Origin: UMGS1781 sp045650705
GTDB taxonomy: Bacteria > Bacillota > Clostridia > TANB77 > CAG-508
Length of the DNA: 64,000 bases
Reading direction: 5' to 3'
Assembly (NCBI GenBank): GCA_045650705.1
Contig: JAZRRK010000025.1
Coordinates: 1 to 64,000 of the forward strand
Positions 44,774 to 53,307 of the stretch are shown piece by piece; within the stretch, counting starts at the first letter, position 1, and each line of letters begins with the position of its first letter. Both the position numbers and the translations under genes were made by a program. The notes beneath the pieces were generated by a model. The model made no database searches, was not told where the DNA came from, and saw only the letters and a program-made list of their open reading frames with translations.

Positions 44774-44800
44774 ACAAAAAATACTTTGAAGGGGGGAAAT

Positions 44801-45742
44801 ATGGACAAGATTGCAGTACTAATACCATGCTATAATGAAGCAAAAACAATAAAAAAGGTAGTAGAGGATTTTAAAAGAGAATTGCCAGAAGCAAAAATAT
44901 ATGTTTATGATAATAATTCAAGTGATGGAACAGACAAAATTGCAAGAGAAGCAGGTGCAATAGTTAGATATGAGAAAAAACAAGGAAAAGGAAACGTAAT
45001 AAAAACAATGTTTAGAGAAATAGATGCACAATGCTATATAATGACAGATGGTGATGATACTTATCCTGCAGAATGTGCAAGGCAAATGATAGAACCTGTT
45101 TTAAATGATAAAGCAGATATGGTTGTAGGAGACAGATTATCATCAACATATTTCACAGAAAATAAAAGACCATTTCATAACTTAGGAAATGTATTAGTTA
45201 GAAAAATGATTAATATGATATATAAAAGTGATATTAGAGATGTAATGACTGGATATAGAGCATTTAGTTATCAGTTTGTAAAGACATTTCCTGTATTATC
45301 AAAAGGTTTTGAAATTGAAACAGAAATGACTATACACAGTTTAGATAAAAATCTATTTGTAAAGAATCTAATAATAGAATATAGAGATAGACCAGAAGGA
45401 AGTGTATCTAAACTAAACACATATTCTGATGGATTTAGAGTAATAAAAACAATAATAAAACTATACAAAAATTATAAACCATTTGCATTCTTTTCTTTGC
45501 TATCAATGTTTTTATTTGTAATTGGAACAGCATTTTTAATACCAGTTTTAGTAGAATACTTTAGTACAGGATTAGTGCCTAAAGTTCCATCATTTATAAC
45601 AAGTGTTTTCTTTTATTTATCAGCAATACAAGCATTCTTTGGAGGTTTGATTTTAGATACGTTTGTAAAAAAGGCAAAAGATGATTTTGAAATTAAATGC
45701 AATGAATATATGGACAAGTATAAAATTCTAAGCAAAGAATAA
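44801..45742 (+). CDS. Family 2 glycosyltransferase with C-terminal membrane helices (DPM1-like)
   Basis: A 313-residue protein. The GT-A domain has AVLIPCYNEAKTI, VYDNNSSDGT, and DGDDTYPAECA with the catalytic acidic cluster, then RPFHNLGNVLVRKMINMIY. Two hydrophobic segments near the end (~232-255 and ~270-290) place it in the membrane. It resembles polyprenyl-phosphate sugar synthases. GGGGGG lies just before ATG 44801; an upstream TTG is less likely. It may make a lipid-linked sugar for the GT-C-like protein. Confidence 0.88.
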   Translation: MDKIAVLIPCYNEAKTIKKVVEDFKRELPEAKIYVYDNNSSDGTDKIAREAGAIVRYEKKQGKGNVIKTMFREIDAQCYIMTDGDDTYPAECARQMIEPVLNDKADMVVGDRLSSTYFTENKRPFHNLGNVLVRKMINMIYKSDIRDVMTGYRAFSYQFVKTFPVLSKGFEIETEMTIHSLDKNLFVKNLIIEYRDRPEGSVSKLNTYSDGFRVIKTIIKLYKNYKPFAFFSLLSMFLFVIGTAFLIPVLVEYFSTGLVPKVPSFITSVFFYLSAIQAFFGGLILDTFVKKAKDDFEIKCNEYMDKYKILSKE

Positions 45743-45793
45743 TAAAGTATAATTTGAAAAACAAGTATGTACATGAAGAAAGGAATAATAAAT

Positions 45794-46517
45794 ATGAAAA
45801 AAGAACAAGTATTGGGATTTGACGTATGTACATATAATTTAGAAGAATTGTTGACAAATATTTTTAAAGATTATGAAGATAATAATCAACAATTTATAGT
45901 AAATATTAATCCTGAGATAGTAATATCTAATTATAAAAATAAATATTTTATAAAAAATTTAAATAAACAAAAATATCAGATTCCAGATGGAGCACGGAAT
46001 AGTATGGGCATCTAAGAAAAAGAATGGAAATATAAAGACAAGAATTACTGGAATAGATTTAATGATGGAAATCTGCAAAAAATCACAAGAATATTCAAGT
46101 AATATATATTTATATGGAAGTGAAAATGGTATTGCTGAAAAGGCGAAAATAGAATTAGAAAAACAATTCTCAAAGATTAAAATAATTGGAACATCTGATG
46201 GCTATGAGGATGAAATAAAAGTACTCAATAAATTAAAAGCTGAGCAAATTGATATATTGTTTGTTGGATTAGGTTCACCAAAACAAGAAGAATTTATAAT
46301 AAAACATAAAAACGAATTAAAAGCCAAGATATTAATGCCTGTAGGTGGTTCTTTTGATGTAATAAGCAAAACTAAAAAGAGAGCACCACAATGGGTAATT
46401 AAAAGTAATCTAGAATGGTTATATAGGTTAATAAAAGAACCTAAAAGAATTAGTAGACAACTAAAACTTATAAAATATATAATTTTAATATTAAAAGGAG
46501 CAGATAAAAATGAATAA
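45794..46517 (+). pseudogene. tagA: WecG/TagA/CpsF glycosyltransferase, split by a one-base insertion
   Basis: The N-terminal part (LGFDVCTYNLEELL, FIVNINPEIVI, IPDGA) and the second part (GIVWASKKK, RITGIDLMMEIC, NIYLYGSENGIAEKAK, GYEDEIKVLNKL, FVGLGSPKQEEFI, VGGSFDVISKTKKRAPQWV) are consecutive pieces of one TagA-type enzyme. They should join as PDG-A-GIVWA, but an extra base at about 45995 moves the second part into another frame. TagA adds ManNAc to GlcNAc-lipid in teichoic acid linkage-unit synthesis. With both motifs otherwise intact this may be a sequencing error rather than real loss. AAAGGA precedes ATG 45794. Confidence 0.82.
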
Positions 46518-47619
46518 AGTAAAAGTCATGACTGTTTTTGGTACTAGACCAGAAGCAATAAAAATGGCACCACTTGTAAAAGAACTAAAGAAGAGAGAAG
46601 AAATAGAGTGTATAGTATGTGTTACAGCTCAGCATAGACAGATGTTAGACCAAGTGCTAGAAGTTTTTAACATTAAACCAGATTATGATTTAAATATAAT
46701 GAGCCAAGGTCAGACTTTAAGTGATATAACAAGTAGAGCAATGCAGGGGCTAGAACAAGTAATTAAAAAAGAAAAACCTAATATTGTACTAGTACATGGA
46801 GATACAACTACAACATTTGCAGGAGCATTGGTAGCATATTATAATCAAGTAGACATTGGCCATGTTGAAGCAGGTCTAAGAACATGGAATAAGTATTCGC
46901 CATATCCAGAAGAAATGAATAGACAAATGGTCGGAGTTATGGCAGATATGCATTTTGCTCCAACAGATAATAGTAAGAGAAGTCTACTAAAAGAAGGAAA
47001 AAAAGAAGAGGATATATATGTTACCGGAAATACAGCTATAGATGCATTATCAACAACAATAAAAAAGAATTACATACATCCAATCTTTGATTGGCTTGGA
47101 GATGACAAGCTAATATTACTTACTGCTCATAGAAGAGAGAACTTAGGAGAACCAATGCGTCATATGTTTAAAGCAATAAAGAGAATAGTAGATGAGTTTG
47201 AAGGAGTAAAAGTTGTATATCCAGTTCATCTAAATCCAAAAGTTAGAGAAGTAGCAGATGAAATTCTAGGTAATGATGAAAGAATAAGATTAATAGAGCC
47301 ATTAGAAGTAATAGATTTTCATAACTTTATAAATAGAGCACATATAATTTTGACAGATAGTGGAGGAATACAAGAAGAAGCACCTGGATTAGGTAAACCG
47401 GTGTTAGTATTAAGAGATACAACAGAAAGACCAGAAGGTATAGAAGCTGGAACATTAAAATTAGCAGGGACTGATGAGGAAAAAATATATACTCTTACAA
47501 AGGAATTATTGGCTGATAAAAAAGTATATGAAAAAATGAGTAAAGCAAGTAATCCTTATGGGGATGGAAAAGCAAGTATAAGAATAGCGGATGCAATAAT
47601 AAAAAGATATTTAAAATAA
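46510..47619 (+). CDS. mnaA: UDP-N-acetylglucosamine 2-epimerase (non-hydrolysing)
   Basis: A 369-residue GT-B-fold epimerase: VMTVFGTRPEAIKMAPLVKEL, VCVTAQHRQMLDQVLEVF, LVHGDTTTTFAGAL, HVEAGLRTWNKYSPYPEEMNRQ, TAHRRENLGEP and LTDSGGIQEEAPGLGKPVLVLRDTTERPEGIEAG. It makes UDP-ManNAc, the donor for TagA. It overlaps the tagA end by eight bases, so the two are coupled. Confidence 0.96.
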   Translation: MNKVKVMTVFGTRPEAIKMAPLVKELKKREEIECIVCVTAQHRQMLDQVLEVFNIKPDYDLNIMSQGQTLSDITSRAMQGLEQVIKKEKPNIVLVHGDTTTTFAGALVAYYNQVDIGHVEAGLRTWNKYSPYPEEMNRQMVGVMADMHFAPTDNSKRSLLKEGKKEEDIYVTGNTAIDALSTTIKKNYIHPIFDWLGDDKLILLTAHRRENLGEPMRHMFKAIKRIVDEFEGVKVVYPVHLNPKVREVADEILGNDERIRLIEPLEVIDFHNFINRAHIILTDSGGIQEEAPGLGKPVLVLRDTTERPEGIEAGTLKLAGTDEEKIYTLTKELLADKKVYEKMSKASNPYGDGKASIRIADAIIKRYLK

Positions 47620-47647
47620 TACAATATGTAATAATAAAGGTGAAAAT

Positions 47648-49243
47648 ATGAAGAAAAAAATAAGAAATGTAATAATGTTTTTTATATTATTAATATCGTC
47701 AATTTGTATAATAGGATCATTATACTATCGTATAAATTATCCTAATCAAGAGTTTGATCAGATATTATACTATTTGGTAAATGGAGTAGAGCACACATCA
47801 GAAAGTGTTGTAAATAATGTAATCTTTTCTTGTATTATACCAGTAGTTATACTCTTTACGATACTATATGTACTGACATTTAGTAATGATAAGAAAAAAT
47901 TATTTATAAAAAGAAGAAAGAAAGATTACAAGATTCAAATATATCCGATAGAATTTATTGCTAACCATAAAGCAGTATATGCCTTAATAGTATTTGTTAT
48001 AGCGATGCTATTTGTAGTATTTAATTTCAAAATACATACTTACATAAAAAACATGATACAAGATACAGAATTATATGAAAAAACATATGTAGATGGAAGA
48101 AATATTAATATAACTTTCCCAGAAGAAAAAAGAAATCTGATAATTATAATAGCAGAAAGTATGGAAAATACTGTACTAAGCAAAGCAAATGGTGGAGCAT
48201 GGGAATATTCAATAATACCAGAATTAGAAGAACTTGCTAAAGACAATACTAATTTTTCTCATAACGAAAGTATAGGAGGAGCATTAGAAACACATGGAAC
48301 AAATTTTTCTGCAGGTGGAATTGTTGGAATGACTGCAGGAATACCATTAAAAACGGTAGATATCTTAAAAGATAAAAATCAATATAATGGAAGTGGGAAA
48401 TTTGTTGATGGAGCATATGCATTAGGGGAAATATTAAAAGAACAAGGATATAATTTAGAAGTAATGATGGGCTCAGAGGCAACCTTTGGAGGAAGAGAAC
48501 AATATTTTAAAACAAATGGAGACTACAAAGTATATGACTTTAACTATGCAATAGAAATTGGAAAGATGACATTAAAAGATAAAGAGTGGTGGGGCTTTGA
48601 AGATGATAAGTTATTTAAATGGTCAAAGGAAGAAATAACAGAACTTTCAAAACAGGACAAGCCATTTAACTATATTATGATTACAGCTGATACACATTTT
48701 GAAGATGGATATTTAAGCAAAAATGCAGAAAAAAAATTTGATTCTCAATATGAAAATGTATATGCATATTCTTCAAAATCAATATATGAATTTGTAGAAT
48801 GGGTAAAAGAACAAGAATTCTATGAAAATACAACAATAGTTATACTAGGAGATCATTTGGGCATGCAAACAGATTTCTATGAAGATAGAGCAGGTAAAGA
48901 TTATTTAAGAACAGTATATAATGTTATAATAAATCCTGCTATAGAGAGAACTAACAATGTAAATAGACAATTTACAATAATGGATATGTATCCTACAATA
49001 CTTGCAAGTATTGGTGCAGAAATAGAAGGGAATCGTTTAGGATTAGGAACAAATTTATATTCAGGAGTTCCAACACTTACTGAAGAATTAGGGTTTGATT
49101 ACTTTAATGATGAGATGAAGAAATATTCAACATGGTATAACGAGAATATACTAGGGGAAGACTATCACGAAATGATTAAAGGAGATAATGAAGGAAGTGA
49201 AGTAAAAGATGAAGAAAATAACAATAATAATACCAGCGTATAA
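47648..49243 (+). CDS. Phosphoglycerol transferase (OpgB/LtaS-like, alkaline phosphatase superfamily)
   Basis: A 531-residue protein with three N-terminal membrane segments (~7-27, ~50-75 and ~105-130) and an outer catalytic domain. NLIIIIAESMENT supplies the first metal-site Glu, ETHGTNFSAGGIVGMTAGIPL the nucleophile Thr region (as in OpgB), and ADTHFEDGYL and LGDHLGMQT the remaining metal ligands. It would transfer glycerol-phosphate from phosphatidylglycerol to a polymer or glycan outside the cell. The end is Glu/Asn-rich and overlaps the next gene. Confidence 0.88.
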   Translation: MKKKIRNVIMFFILLISSICIIGSLYYRINYPNQEFDQILYYLVNGVEHTSESVVNNVIFSCIIPVVILFTILYVLTFSNDKKKLFIKRRKKDYKIQIYPIEFIANHKAVYALIVFVIAMLFVVFNFKIHTYIKNMIQDTELYEKTYVDGRNINITFPEEKRNLIIIIAESMENTVLSKANGGAWEYSIIPELEELAKDNTNFSHNESIGGALETHGTNFSAGGIVGMTAGIPLKTVDILKDKNQYNGSGKFVDGAYALGEILKEQGYNLEVMMGSEATFGGREQYFKTNGDYKVYDFNYAIEIGKMTLKDKEWWGFEDDKLFKWSKEEITELSKQDKPFNYIMITADTHFEDGYLSKNAEKKFDSQYENVYAYSSKSIYEFVEWVKEQEFYENTTIVILGDHLGMQTDFYEDRAGKDYLRTVYNVIINPAIERTNNVNRQFTIMDMYPTILASIGAEIEGNRLGLGTNLYSGVPTLTEELGFDYFNDEMKKYSTWYNENILGEDYHEMIKGDNEGSEVKDEENNNNNTSV

Positions 49244-50153
49244 TGAAGAAGAAACATTAGAAAAACTTTATGATAGACTTTCAGGAGTAGTCAATAAAAT
49301 AGACAATTATGAATTTGAAATGTTGTTTATAAACGATGGAAGTAAAGATAAAACAAGAGATATTTTAAAGTTATTAAGAGAAAAAGATAACAGAATATCA
49401 TATGTGAATTTTTCAAGAAATTTCGGTAAAGAAATAGCAATGATGGCAGGAATGGATTATGCAAATGGAGATGCAGTTGTATTTATAGATGCAGATTTAC
49501 AAGATCCACCAGAGTTAATACCAGAATTAATAAAATACTGGGAAGAAGGATATGATGATGTATATGCAAAAAGGAGAAGTAGAAAAGGTGAAACTTTCAT
49601 AAAAAAAATCACATCAAAAATGTATTATAAAATACTTCAAAGTTTAACTAGAGTAGAAATACAAAAAGATACTGGAGATTTTAGATTATTAGATATTAGA
49701 TGTGTAAATGCTCTAAGAAAAATGAGAGAATCTCAAAGGTGTTCAAAGAGTATGTTTAGTTGGATAGGATATAACAAAAAAGAAGTTCTATTTGATAGAG
49801 ATCCAAGAATAGCAGGGACAACAAAGTGGAACTATAAAAAGTTAGTAGATTTAGCAATAGATGGAATAACATCATTTACAACATCACCACTAAGACTATC
49901 AACATACTTAAGTATACCTACATTTATAATGCTATTTGTTTACTTTATATATGTAATTATAAAGTGTATAACTCAAAGTGTTCCAATGCAAGCATTCCAA
50001 GCACTTATATTAATATGTCTATTTTTCTTTGGAACAATAATATTATTAATAGGTATTATAGGAGAATATTTAGGAAGAATCTTTAATGAAACAAAAAATA
50101 GACCCCTATACTTTGTAGATGATTATAATGGGGAGAAAGAAAGAAATGAATGA
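49209..50153 (+). CDS. Family 2 glycosyltransferase, GtrB/DPM1-like
   Basis: A 314-residue enzyme with the GT-A signature ITIIIPAYNEEETLEKLYDRL, FINDGSKDKTRDILK, SRNFGKEIAMMAGMDYANGDAVVFIDADLQDPPELI, and the RDPRIAGTTKWNYKKLVDLAIDGITSFTTSPLRLSTY linker before two membrane helices. This is the form that makes undecaprenyl-phosphate-sugar from a nucleotide sugar. The GtrA-type flippase follows at once, as in many O-antigen or LTA glycosylation loci. It overlaps the upstream gene by 35 bases. Confidence 0.92.
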   Translation: MKKITIIIPAYNEEETLEKLYDRLSGVVNKIDNYEFEMLFINDGSKDKTRDILKLLREKDNRISYVNFSRNFGKEIAMMAGMDYANGDAVVFIDADLQDPPELIPELIKYWEEGYDDVYAKRRSRKGETFIKKITSKMYYKILQSLTRVEIQKDTGDFRLLDIRCVNALRKMRESQRCSKSMFSWIGYNKKEVLFDRDPRIAGTTKWNYKKLVDLAIDGITSFTTSPLRLSTYLSIPTFIMLFVYFIYVIIKCITQSVPMQAFQALILICLFFFGTIILLIGIIGEYLGRIFNETKNRPLYFVDDYNGEKERNE

Positions 50154-50574
50154 ATTATTAAAAATATATAAAAAATACAAAGAGATAATAAATTATCTAG
50201 TAGTTGGAGTATTAAGCACAATTGTCAGTATAGCAACATATTATATATGCGTATACACTTTTCTAAATCCAAATAATCCTATAGAATTACAAATTGCTAA
50301 TATAATATCTTGGATAGTGGCTGTAATATTTGCATATTTTACAAATAGAAAATACGTATTTGAAAGTAAAGAAAAAAATAAGCTAAAAGAAGGAACAAAA
50401 TTTATAGGCTCAAGAGTAACCACTCTAATATTAGATATGCTAGTAATGTATATAGGAGTAACTGTATTAAAGTTTAGCGACAAAATAATAAAACTAATAT
50501 CACAAATATTAGTAATAATAGGAAATTACATAATAAGTAAATTATTCGTATTTAAAAAAGAAAAAAAGATGTAG
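50146..50574 (+). CDS. GtrA-family flippase-like membrane protein
   Basis: A 142-residue protein with four hydrophobic segments: NYLVVGVLSTIVSIATYYICVY, ANIISWIVAVIFAYFTNRKYVF, RVTTLILDMLVMYIGVTVL and ISQILVIIGNYIISKLFVF, the GtrA pattern. It likely flips undecaprenyl-phosphate-linked sugar made by the GtrB-like neighbour. GGGGAG favours ATG 50146, giving an eight-base overlap with the gene before. It ends the plus-strand cluster. Confidence 0.9.
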   Translation: MNELLKIYKKYKEIINYLVVGVLSTIVSIATYYICVYTFLNPNNPIELQIANIISWIVAVIFAYFTNRKYVFESKEKNKLKEGTKFIGSRVTTLILDMLVMYIGVTVLKFSDKIIKLISQILVIIGNYIISKLFVFKKEKKM

Positions 50575-50591
50575 AGTTATACATCTTTTTT
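50562..50591. terminator. Bidirectional terminator between gtrA-like and tagO
   Basis: A 12-bp stem (50562-50573 with 50580-50591) with T-rich and A-rich flanks contains the stop of the flippase gene; the minus-strand tagO ends within it. Confidence 0.88.
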
Positions 50592-51677
50592 TGTATTTGT
50601 AGAATCATTATTAATTTTTAATATATCTTTATATCCAATTGCAATAATTGCAATAACCATTAATGCAAATGATAAGGCTTTCCACAAACCACTATCTAAA
50701 AGTATAATCGCAAACATTCCGAATGTAGCGCTAATTCCATATAACATAAATACAGCTTGCTTCTGAGTATATCCTTTTTTCATAATTTTATGATGTAAAT
50801 GTTCTTTATCTGCTTTAAAAACACCTTTTATAGATTTTGTTTTAATCATTCTTCTAACTATAGCGAATAATGTATCGAGTAAAGGTAAAGCAAATACAAA
50901 TAAAGGAGCAATTATAACTATTGCAGTATAGGTTTTAGCCATACCTAAAATAGAAATAATGGATAATGAATATCCTAAGAAATCAGAGCCTGTGTCGCCA
51001 AGAAAAGTTTTTGCAGGATTAAAGTTATATGGTAAAAATCCTAAAATACTACCAGCTAAAGCTGTAATAAGCAATATAGCTATTAAAGGGGAACCATTTA
51101 ATGCAAATATAATTACTAGAGATATACATGCAATTAAAGAAATTCCACTAGATAAACCATCTAAACCATCTATTAAGTTGATAGAATTTGTAATACCAAC
51201 AATCCATATAACAGTAATAAATATCGAAATTACTTCTTCTGTAAAAATTGTATTAAAAAATGGAAGAGTAATTTTATCAATTTGAATTCCAGATATTGCA
51301 ACTATTATTGCAGCAATAATTTGTCCCAATAGTTTTATATAAGGATTTATATTTTTCCAATCATCAAAGAAGCAAAATGCTCCAAGAATAATTAAACCAG
51401 AGAAAAAACCAATTAATTTAATATAATATTGTTCTGGTCCAAATAAATTTATAGTTCCTTCAATTGATAAAACAACTAGTAAATATATAATAGAAACTGC
51501 AAAACCTACAATTACTGCCAGTCCACCAAGTCTGGGCATAGGCTTTTTGTGTATTTTTCTAGTTTCTTTTGGAACATCAAGTGCACCAATTTTATTTGCA
51601 AATCTTATAGTATATGGTGTAACAACATAAGCTGTTATAAATGCTAAAAGAAAAGCAACTGCAATATCTCCCCACAT
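50577..51677 (-). CDS. tagO: Undecaprenyl-phosphate GlcNAc-1-phosphate transferase (TagO/WecA)
   Basis: A 366-residue membrane enzyme with about ten helices. Landmarks are TRKIHKKPMPRLGG, FFDDWKNI with the DD metal site, NSINLIDGLDGLSSGI and GSDFLGYSLSIISILG, then the C-terminal HLHHKIMKKGYTQKQAV. It starts wall teichoic acid or other lipid-linked glycans by moving GlcNAc-1-P onto undecaprenyl phosphate, giving the substrate for TagA. AGGAGG-like GGAGG precedes its ATG. It is transcribed opposite to the rest of the cluster. Confidence 0.95.
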   Translation of the reverse strand: MWGDIAVAFLLAFITAYVVTPYTIRFANKIGALDVPKETRKIHKKPMPRLGGLAVIVGFAVSIIYLLVVLSIEGTINLFGPEQYYIKLIGFFSGLIILGAFCFFDDWKNINPYIKLLGQIIAAIIVAISGIQIDKITLPFFNTIFTEEVISIFITVIWIVGITNSINLIDGLDGLSSGISLIACISLVIIFALNGSPLIAILLITALAGSILGFLPYNFNPAKTFLGDTGSDFLGYSLSIISILGMAKTYTAIVIIAPLFVFALPLLDTLFAIVRRMIKTKSIKGVFKADKEHLHHKIMKKGYTQKQAVFMLYGISATFGMFAIILLDSGLWKALSFALMVIAIIAIGYKDILKINNDSTNTKKDV

Positions 51678-51719
51678 AAAATTACATCCTCCAAATAAAT
51701 TCTAATATAATATTATATA

Positions 51720-51748
51720 ATTTTATATTCAAAAGGCTAATTTGTCAA
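51720..51748 (-). promoter_or_regulatory. Promoter for tagO
   Basis: On the minus strand TTGACA (51743-51748) and TAAAAT (51720-51725) are spaced by 17 bases. The -35 overlaps the stop codon of the secretion-operon gene ending at 51745, so there is no room for a separate terminator. Confidence 0.65.
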
Positions 51749-52029
51749 TCCTTACTAAAGAAATATACTCTTCTACGAGCAATAAATTTAAATAAATAAC
51801 CAAGTACATATACAATATTTTCATTATTAAAACCAAAAATACTAAAAAGAAATAATGGAAAATATAATATTATGAACATACCTATTTTAATATTTATTGG
51901 GAAATTAATAATATTAACAATAATAAACACAATTAAAGCCCAAATTACATTAAAAACAGCTGTCAAATAATCCATAAAACCAAACAATTTATTTTTGAAA
52001 TTATAATTCTGAGGAAATATAAAATTCAA
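51745..52029 (-). CDS. Small membrane protein of the secretion-like operon
   Basis: A 94-residue protein with two or three hydrophobic segments (YLTAVFNVIWALIVFIIVNII, IKIGMFIILYFPLFLFSIF, then VYVLGYLFKFI) and a basic end. TTG 52029 lies eight bases after GGAG; a GTG three codons upstream overlaps that site and is less likely. It follows the VirB6-like gene by five bases, so it belongs to the same operon. It is not a recognised family; size and position would suit a PrgI-like or accessory inner-membrane subunit. Confidence 0.65.
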   Translation of the reverse strand: MNFIFPQNYNFKNKLFGFMDYLTAVFNVIWALIVFIIVNIINFPINIKIGMFIILYFPLFLFSIFGFNNENIVYVLGYLFKFIARRRVYFFSKD

Positions 52030-52034
52030 TAAAA

Positions 52035-52865
52035 TCACTCCTTTTTATTAAATATTGAAGAAATATTTGAGAAATTAAAACTAACATCTGTAGAAAATCC
52101 ACCCATTAATTCTCTAACAAAAGTATTAGCTTTTACTAAAGAGTAAACCATTCCAATATGAATTATTTGTAAAAATAATATGTTATCTTTATAAATTATT
52201 GTAAAACAAATAACTAATATTACTGCAACTAAAATTTGTAAGAATAGCATTGATATAAATACCTTAATCCAAGATTTAAAGAAACTACTAGTTTTATTGT
52301 TACATAATGATAGAATAGCAAAAGGAGAAATTATAATCAAAACTTTAATCATAACATATCTAATTGCATATGAAATAGTAAGATTGATAAAACCTATTGA
52401 TGTCATACCTTTTAAAACACCGTCAAAACTGAATAAATTAAATGATTCATTAGGTATAATAGAATTGGAATTTATTTTATTTACAAAAGTAGAAAATGAA
52501 ATTTTATATCCAAGCAAATCGTAACCAAGTTCCTTAATAAAAAGAGAAATATTAGAAAATAGATTAATTATAGAAGAGCAAATGATTTGACTGCAATTTA
52601 ATGCAATAACACAAAATAAAAGCTTGAATATAAACTGAAAAGGTCTTTCAACTTGAGAAAAAGTAAGATGAGATAACATATAAGAAATAGAATAATAAAG
52701 TAAAAATCCATATATAAGAGAATTACAAATTAAATTTATACCAGAATAAGAATTATTACCAATTATTTCTGTAAGATTATGGGCAATACTGGCATCTATA
52801 AAAACTAAATCATCTAACAAAGCATAAATAGCATCACTTATAGAAGCAAGTAAATTGGAAAACAT
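52035..52865 (-). CDS. VirB6/TrbL-like type IV secretion channel protein
   Basis: A 276-residue protein with about six hydrophobic segments. SISDAIYALLDDLVFI at the start, LICNSLIYGFLLYYSISYML, then VMIKVLIIISPFAILSLCNN and FKSWIKVFISMLFLQILVAVIL match VirB6/TrbL-like proteins of Gram-positive conjugation systems, which form the inner-membrane channel. ATG 52865 has no good ribosome binding site; an ATT codon at 52911-52913, just after the GAGGTGG in the upstream gene's end, would add 16 matching hydrophobic residues and may be the true start. Confidence 0.78.
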   Translation of the reverse strand: MFSNLLASISDAIYALLDDLVFIDASIAHNLTEIIGNNSYSGINLICNSLIYGFLLYYSISYMLSHLTFSQVERPFQFIFKLLFCVIALNCSQIICSSIINLFSNISLFIKELGYDLLGYKISFSTFVNKINSNSIIPNESFNLFSFDGVLKGMTSIGFINLTISYAIRYVMIKVLIIISPFAILSLCNNKTSSFFKSWIKVFISMLFLQILVAVILVICFTIIYKDNILFLQIIHIGMVYSLVKANTFVRELMGGFSTDVSFNFSNISSIFNKKE

Positions 52866-52913
52866 GTTATTTATAGCATCAACTAAATAGGTAGTAATAT
52901 TTACAGAACTAAT

Positions 52914-53261
52914 CTAAACCACCTCAACATCACCTTTGCTTACAAGCAATTGTATTGCAGATAGAACTAAATCTATACAAAGGATAAAAGCGTAAGAAAA
53001 AAGGCTACCACGAATAATTTTCTTTCCTGTTCTAATTCTTTCCTCATCGCCAAAACTAAATTTTTTCATAAATACACCAGAACCAACAGCAACAGCTGCA
53101 GCAGGTGTTGCAATCCTTAGAATCCATGTTTCAATAGTCTCAAAAGCATTTGTTATAGTATTAACCAATTTAGGATAAGCTGCATAACAGAAATTTGATA
53201 AGCACTGCAAAAATATCATAGTTAATATTAATATGTAAATCAGATAAGATATCTTTTTCAT
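52914..53261 (-). CDS. VirB2/TrbC-like pilin subunit
   Basis: A 115-residue protein. The start at 53261 is chosen by its spacing to AAAGGA (an ATG nine bases before it touches that site). Residues ~1-27 are a signal peptide (LIYILILTMIFLQCLSNFCYA), followed by two hydrophobic segments, IETWILRIATPAAAVAVGSGVFMKKF and IIRGSLFSYAFILCIDLVLSAIQLLV, with a charged GDEERIRTGKK loop between. This is the VirB2/TrbC pilin layout. It lies between the VirD4- and VirB6-like genes. Confidence 0.78.
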   Translation of the reverse strand: MKKISYLIYILILTMIFLQCLSNFCYAAYPKLVNTITNAFETIETWILRIATPAAAVAVGSGVFMKKFSFGDEERIRTGKKIIRGSLFSYAFILCIDLVLSAIQLLVSKGDVEVV

Positions 53262-53307
53262 AAAAATCATCCTTTCTTAAAAAAATAAAGTAAACTTTGA
53301 AAGATTA

